A stretch of 64,000 bases of DNA from Ophiocordyceps camponoti-saundersi (nom. inval.) (Eukaryota; Ascomycota; Sordariomycetes; Hypocreales; Ophiocordycipitaceae), in assembly GCA_003339415.1 (NCBI GenBank), contig PDHQ01000022.1, forward strand, positions 1-64,000, read 5' to 3'. Under the pieces are notes generated by a model, which saw nothing but the letters and a program-made list of their open reading frames with translations, searched no databases and was not told the origin of the DNA. The first letter of the stretch is position 1, and each line of letters begins with the position of its first letter. The position numbers and the translations under genes are program-made. Positions 60,546 through 64,000 of this stretch are shown in pieces.

Positions 60546-61538
60546 TTTGTCTATCTTTGTGTTTCTTCTTGTTTTACATGTTTGTGTCTACTATTCAAAG
60601 GCGAGACCGGCCGGAGACGTTGTGTATGTATGTATGTATTTGAGGAGAAGGCTGTGTGAGTGAGTGTGGGTGGGTGTGATTGTGCGTAATGAGGAGGGTA
60701 AGGCCATGTGTAAGTGAGATGTGTAAAGACTAGGTACGGAGTAGGTAGGAAGGGGAACTGATTTTGTACGAATGAATCAAGATGCAGGCTATGAGGTCAG
60801 AAACAAGTGTCTGTGCTCTCTCTCCCTCTCTCTCTCTGTAGTATCGCGTGGTTCCTCACCATCGTCCCCCCCCCCCAGACACTGGAATGATGTCAGGGCC
60901 GCGGCCCCAAGCTTCCGCTCTATAGATCGAGATCGGCGCTCGTTCCAAGGAAAAGCTCCCGTCGTCACAAGGCGAAGCGCATCATTCCTTTGTCGATCTC
61001 TGCTTATCGCCACAGCTAAGCCACCGCCATAGCAGATTTGTGTTCTGCACAAAGGCTGTGGCGCACAGTGTGAGACTGCCTGCATACGTATGACGTTAAT
61101 CGAGGAAGTACAATGGAAAGATATAGCAGGGCCCCGGCGAAATCTCTACAGTGCGAACCGTCTACCCGTCCCCGCTCCATCGTCGCTTCAGAACCAACCA
61201 TCGTTCTCTTACTCCTCGTCTCAAGTTCAAGTCAACCCCCTCCCCCTCTTCTCTGTGACCCCTCAATTTGTGAAAACGTCACTTTCCAGCTATGACGACA
61301 CCGCAGGAACGTTTCCTTGGCCATATGCTTTGGCCCTGTTCGATCGTCGACTTCTACCATCGTCGATGCTTGCCCATGTCTATAAAGTGCATCGAGTCCA
61401 CCCTCTGCTCGCCTTGGGTTCCTTTCTTCTGCATCTGAATAAACAAAGATACCCAGCCTGAATTCTACAATCTAAGCTTTATCCATCCTACTTCTCACTT
61501 ACACCCCTTACTCATACCTACAACCCATTTACACAACC
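60546..61538. other. Intergenic region and leader of the repeat-protein gene
   Basis: No convincing gene. It includes (TATG)n at 60,624-60,639, TCTCTC at about 60,815-60,837, a C9 run at 60,869-60,877, and a CT/CA-rich leader (61,440-61,538) just before the next start, as in well-expressed fungal genes. A short open stretch at 61,090-61,461 has no recognisable features. Confidence 0.5.
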
Positions 61539-63068
61539 ATGTCTTCCCTCGTCAACAAAGTCAAGGAGGCTATGCACTCCAAAGACGATACAACCAAACC
61601 CACCACCTCTACCACCGATCCTTTGCACAACCCTACTGCTCCTCGTACCGACAATACCACCACCGGCCACGCCCTTGGTTCTCACGACTACACGTCTGGT
61701 GACAACTACGCCATCGGTGGAAACAACCGAGGAGCTGACAGCGCTGCCACACGCACCGATGGCCCTCACTCGTCCAACTTGGCCAACAAGGCTGATCCGC
61801 GTGTGGACTCGGACCGCGATGGTAGCCGTAATCTGGGCGCCAATCCCCATGGCACCGCCTCTACGGGTGACCGAACGAGCGGCTTGACCGGTACCACCGG
61901 CGCAACCGGCACGCACGGCCTTGACAGCAGTCGCCACACCGGAGCTTCTACCCACGGCGCGACAACCACTGCTGGTCCTCACAGCTCCGACACGGCCAAC
62001 AAGCTTGACCCTCGTGTGGACTCTGACCTTGACGGAAGCCGAACTCTCGGTTCAAACACCCATGGCACAACCACTGGCACGGGCATGACCGGCCACCACA
62101 ACACCACCCACGGTACGGGAGCTGCGACTTCAGGGTATCATGGTGGAATTCACGACACCACTCACTCCTCAACCACCGGCACTGGCAACACTGGCCTTGG
62201 TACGTCTACGCTGGGACATGATCACAGCCACAGCACTCATGCCCGGGATACATCAGGTGTCGGTCCCGGAGCTGCCGCCGCCGCAGCCACTGCTGCCACT
62301 AAAAATCACCCCGGCCACGATGTGACGGGCGTTCACAGTGATAGCAGCAACCGGGGATTCGATGGTCCAGCTTCTCGCACCGATGGTCCTCACAGCTCTA
62401 ACATCGCCAACAAGATGGATCCGCGCGTCGATAGCGACCGCGACCACAGCAAGAATCTCGGAGCAAACCCTCATGGTACTGCCACCACTGGCGATAGCAC
62501 GCACACTACTACGCACAACCCGACTACGACGAGCGGACTGGGCAGCACTACGGGAGCTACAGGCACTCACCGAGCCCATGAGGGTACCACTTCGCACAGT
62601 GCCAGTGGATTGGGCAGCACTACAGGCTCGAGTACTCATCGGGTCCCCGAAGGGACCGCCGGCCCTCATAGCAGCCGCCTGGCCAACGCTGCCGACCCTC
62701 GTGTCGACTCTGATCTGGACTCTAGCAAGAGAATCGGCGATACTACTACGACTGGAACTCACACTGGCACTCACACTGGCACTCACACGGGAACTCACAC
62801 CGGAGCTCACACCGGGGCTCACACGGGAACTCACAGCGGAAGTCACGGCACGCACACCGGCCACAAAGCCGGCGACTCTCACCTCGGTCACTCAACCTCC
62901 GGCGTTACGGGCACCACCGCCACCACCGGTGTCCACTCGTCCGGCCCAGCCCCCAACACTGCCGGTCCTCACAGCAAAGATATTTTGAACAAGCTGGATC
63001 CGCGAGTTGATTCTGATCTTGATGGTAGCAAGACTGTTGGTGGGAACAAGACTTTCGATCGATCATGA
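61539..63068 (+). CDS. Hydrophilic disordered protein with five DPRVDSD repeats
   Basis: 509 aa, single exon, almost entirely Gly, Thr, His, Ser, Asp and Asn. There is no signal peptide and no hydrophobic segment. Five copies of a roughly 25-residue unit, GPHSS..ANK.DPRVDSD.DGS..LG, lie at residues 76-100, 147-171, 284-308, 376-400 and 477-501. They are separated by spacers of 46-112 residues with THTG and GTGT simple sequence, including an uninterrupted (THTG/AHTG) tract at about 405-434. The start MSSLVNKVKEAMHSKDD is a short amphipathic helix. Proteins with this repeat are common in ascomycetes and often labelled cell-surface or hypothetical. The composition suggests a LEA- or hydrophilin-like stress protectant, which is inference. 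Codon use is strongly C-ending, suggesting high expression. Confidence 0.75.
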   Translation: MSSLVNKVKEAMHSKDDTTKPTTSTTDPLHNPTAPRTDNTTTGHALGSHDYTSGDNYAIGGNNRGADSAATRTDGPHSSNLANKADPRVDSDRDGSRNLGANPHGTASTGDRTSGLTGTTGATGTHGLDSSRHTGASTHGATTTAGPHSSDTANKLDPRVDSDLDGSRTLGSNTHGTTTGTGMTGHHNTTHGTGAATSGYHGGIHDTTHSSTTGTGNTGLGTSTLGHDHSHSTHARDTSGVGPGAAAAAATAATKNHPGHDVTGVHSDSSNRGFDGPASRTDGPHSSNIANKMDPRVDSDRDHSKNLGANPHGTATTGDSTHTTTHNPTTTSGLGSTTGATGTHRAHEGTTSHSASGLGSTTGSSTHRVPEGTAGPHSSRLANAADPRVDSDLDSSKRIGDTTTTGTHTGTHTGTHTGTHTGAHTGAHTGTHSGSHGTHTGHKAGDSHLGHSTSGVTGTTATTGVHSSGPAPNTAGPHSKDILNKLDPRVDSDLDGSKTVGGNKTFDRS

Positions 63069-64000
63069 TTTAACGATAGGTTGACAAGAGAGGCGAGTTG
63101 CAGAGATGATGATTTCACGTCCTTTTGATAGTTAGTTTCGCGAGTTTAGTTTTCACGTTAATGATATGGTTATTGATTCCCGCGAAATACGAAACAAAGT
63201 TGACTCGAAACTGTAAGACGGCATTTGTAATGTGTCGGTCAATGTCTTGCCTGTAGTTTATACACTTATTGACGTCGAAACTTTGTTTCTGCATCCGTAG
63301 GGTTAAACAACTCAGAGTTGCGGCCCTTGAACGAGTGTCATTTGCCACGATACATTCAACTTCATGAGGAAAATATATACCAGTAAGGGTTCTTTCGAGA
63401 ATTTTCGTCGAATGAATTATCACCTACAATAAAGTAGGTAAGAACTTCCCGTCCTTATATATAGAAATTGCATTACTCTATGTTAATTATTTTCGATATT
63501 ATCCCATGAGTCGATGTCATAGACTATTACTTTAAAAGCGGACTATAAATCCGGCTATTAACTCTGCGTAACGTTACAGTCCCCAGTAAAGTTCATGATG
63601 CTCTTACAACATGCGTAGGTATGTATTGTATGTATGAGAGTACATGTATGTATAGCGGCTGGCAAGTATCAAGGCAGTTAGTTATAAGTTATCAAGACTC
63701 CCGAATGAACTCCTGCATGTTATATTTAGTCTCCGTCATAATACGGCGTCATATGTCCACGAGAATAGGCAAAAACGGCTTTTCTGCCATAATAATATTA
63801 CCATCTTGTCCGTTTCGGACCTGTTAAACTTGAGCCTGACTTGAGGGTTCCCCACCGAGGAATGGCAACGGCATGAGGGAGTGACGCAATGATTACCTCC
63901 AAAGACCAGTAAGTCGGACAGCAAATCTTTTGAGTCCCGTGTTTATAAGCAGGGGGGAAAAGCTGTTATTGTTATCAGGCCATACTATAGGGCCTACTGT
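63069..64000. other. Unassigned right-hand end of the window
   Basis: More AT-rich than the gene region but still containing TpG and CpA, so it is not RIP-like. No gene, tRNA or repeat recognised apart from TATGTATTGTATGTATG at 63,619-63,635. It probably holds the 3' flank of the repeat-protein gene. Confidence 0.45.

Overview
The window comes from a filamentous ascomycete (Pezizomycotina), most likely a Sordariomycete of the Hypocreales type. The evidence is protein-coding genes with short GT-AG introns (48-85 nt, CTRAY-like branch sites), a Zn(II)2Cys6 transcription factor, fungal-type families (Inn1/Fic1, Utp15, Atg5, NmrA-like, MARVEL-like), and a large AT-rich block of retrotransposons that look destroyed by repeat-induced point mutation (RIP).

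Positions 1 to about 19,186 form an AT-rich block almost without TpG and CpA dinucleotides, with no intact reading frame. Inside it an older Ty3/gypsy element (gag/pol from about 840, 3' LTR 12,189-12,556) is split within its integrase by a younger, complete Ty3/gypsy chromovirus (3,605-11,231, 300-bp LTRs, 5-bp target duplication). A minus-strand Ty1/copia relic follows (about 13,700-18,900). The block ends abruptly about 110 bp before the first intact gene.

From 19.2 to 31.8 kb there are four genes: a free methionine-R-sulfoxide reductase (with a 5-nt microexon), a C2-domain cytokinesis protein of the Inn1/Fic1 type, the WD40 nucleolar protein Utp15, and a minus-strand six-exon Zn2Cys6 regulator. 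A gene-poor stretch of 10.4 kb (31.8-42.2 kb) is filled with microsatellites, very long G and C homopolymers, and many copies of a short motif, TATCCGTAC and its complement.

From 42.2 to 63.1 kb lies a compact gene set: a lysine-rich protein of unknown function (-), the CSA/ERCC8-type WD40 repair protein Ckn1 (+), Atg5 (-, with a GC-AG intron), an AidB-like acyl-CoA dehydrogenase (+), a small secreted cysteine-rich protein (-), an ADGF/CECR1-type adenosine deaminase (+), an NmrA-like NAD(P)-binding protein (-), 5-oxoprolinase (-), a four-helix MARVEL-like membrane protein (+), and a hydrophilic disordered repeat protein (+).

These are mostly housekeeping or stress genes on alternating strands, not one pathway or a metabolite cluster. 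I found no tRNA, rRNA, CRISPR array or clear novel defence-like system. The features most worth a second look are the nested retroelement with an antisense reading frame, the microexon, the GC-AG intron of ATG5, and the dispersed palindromic motif.
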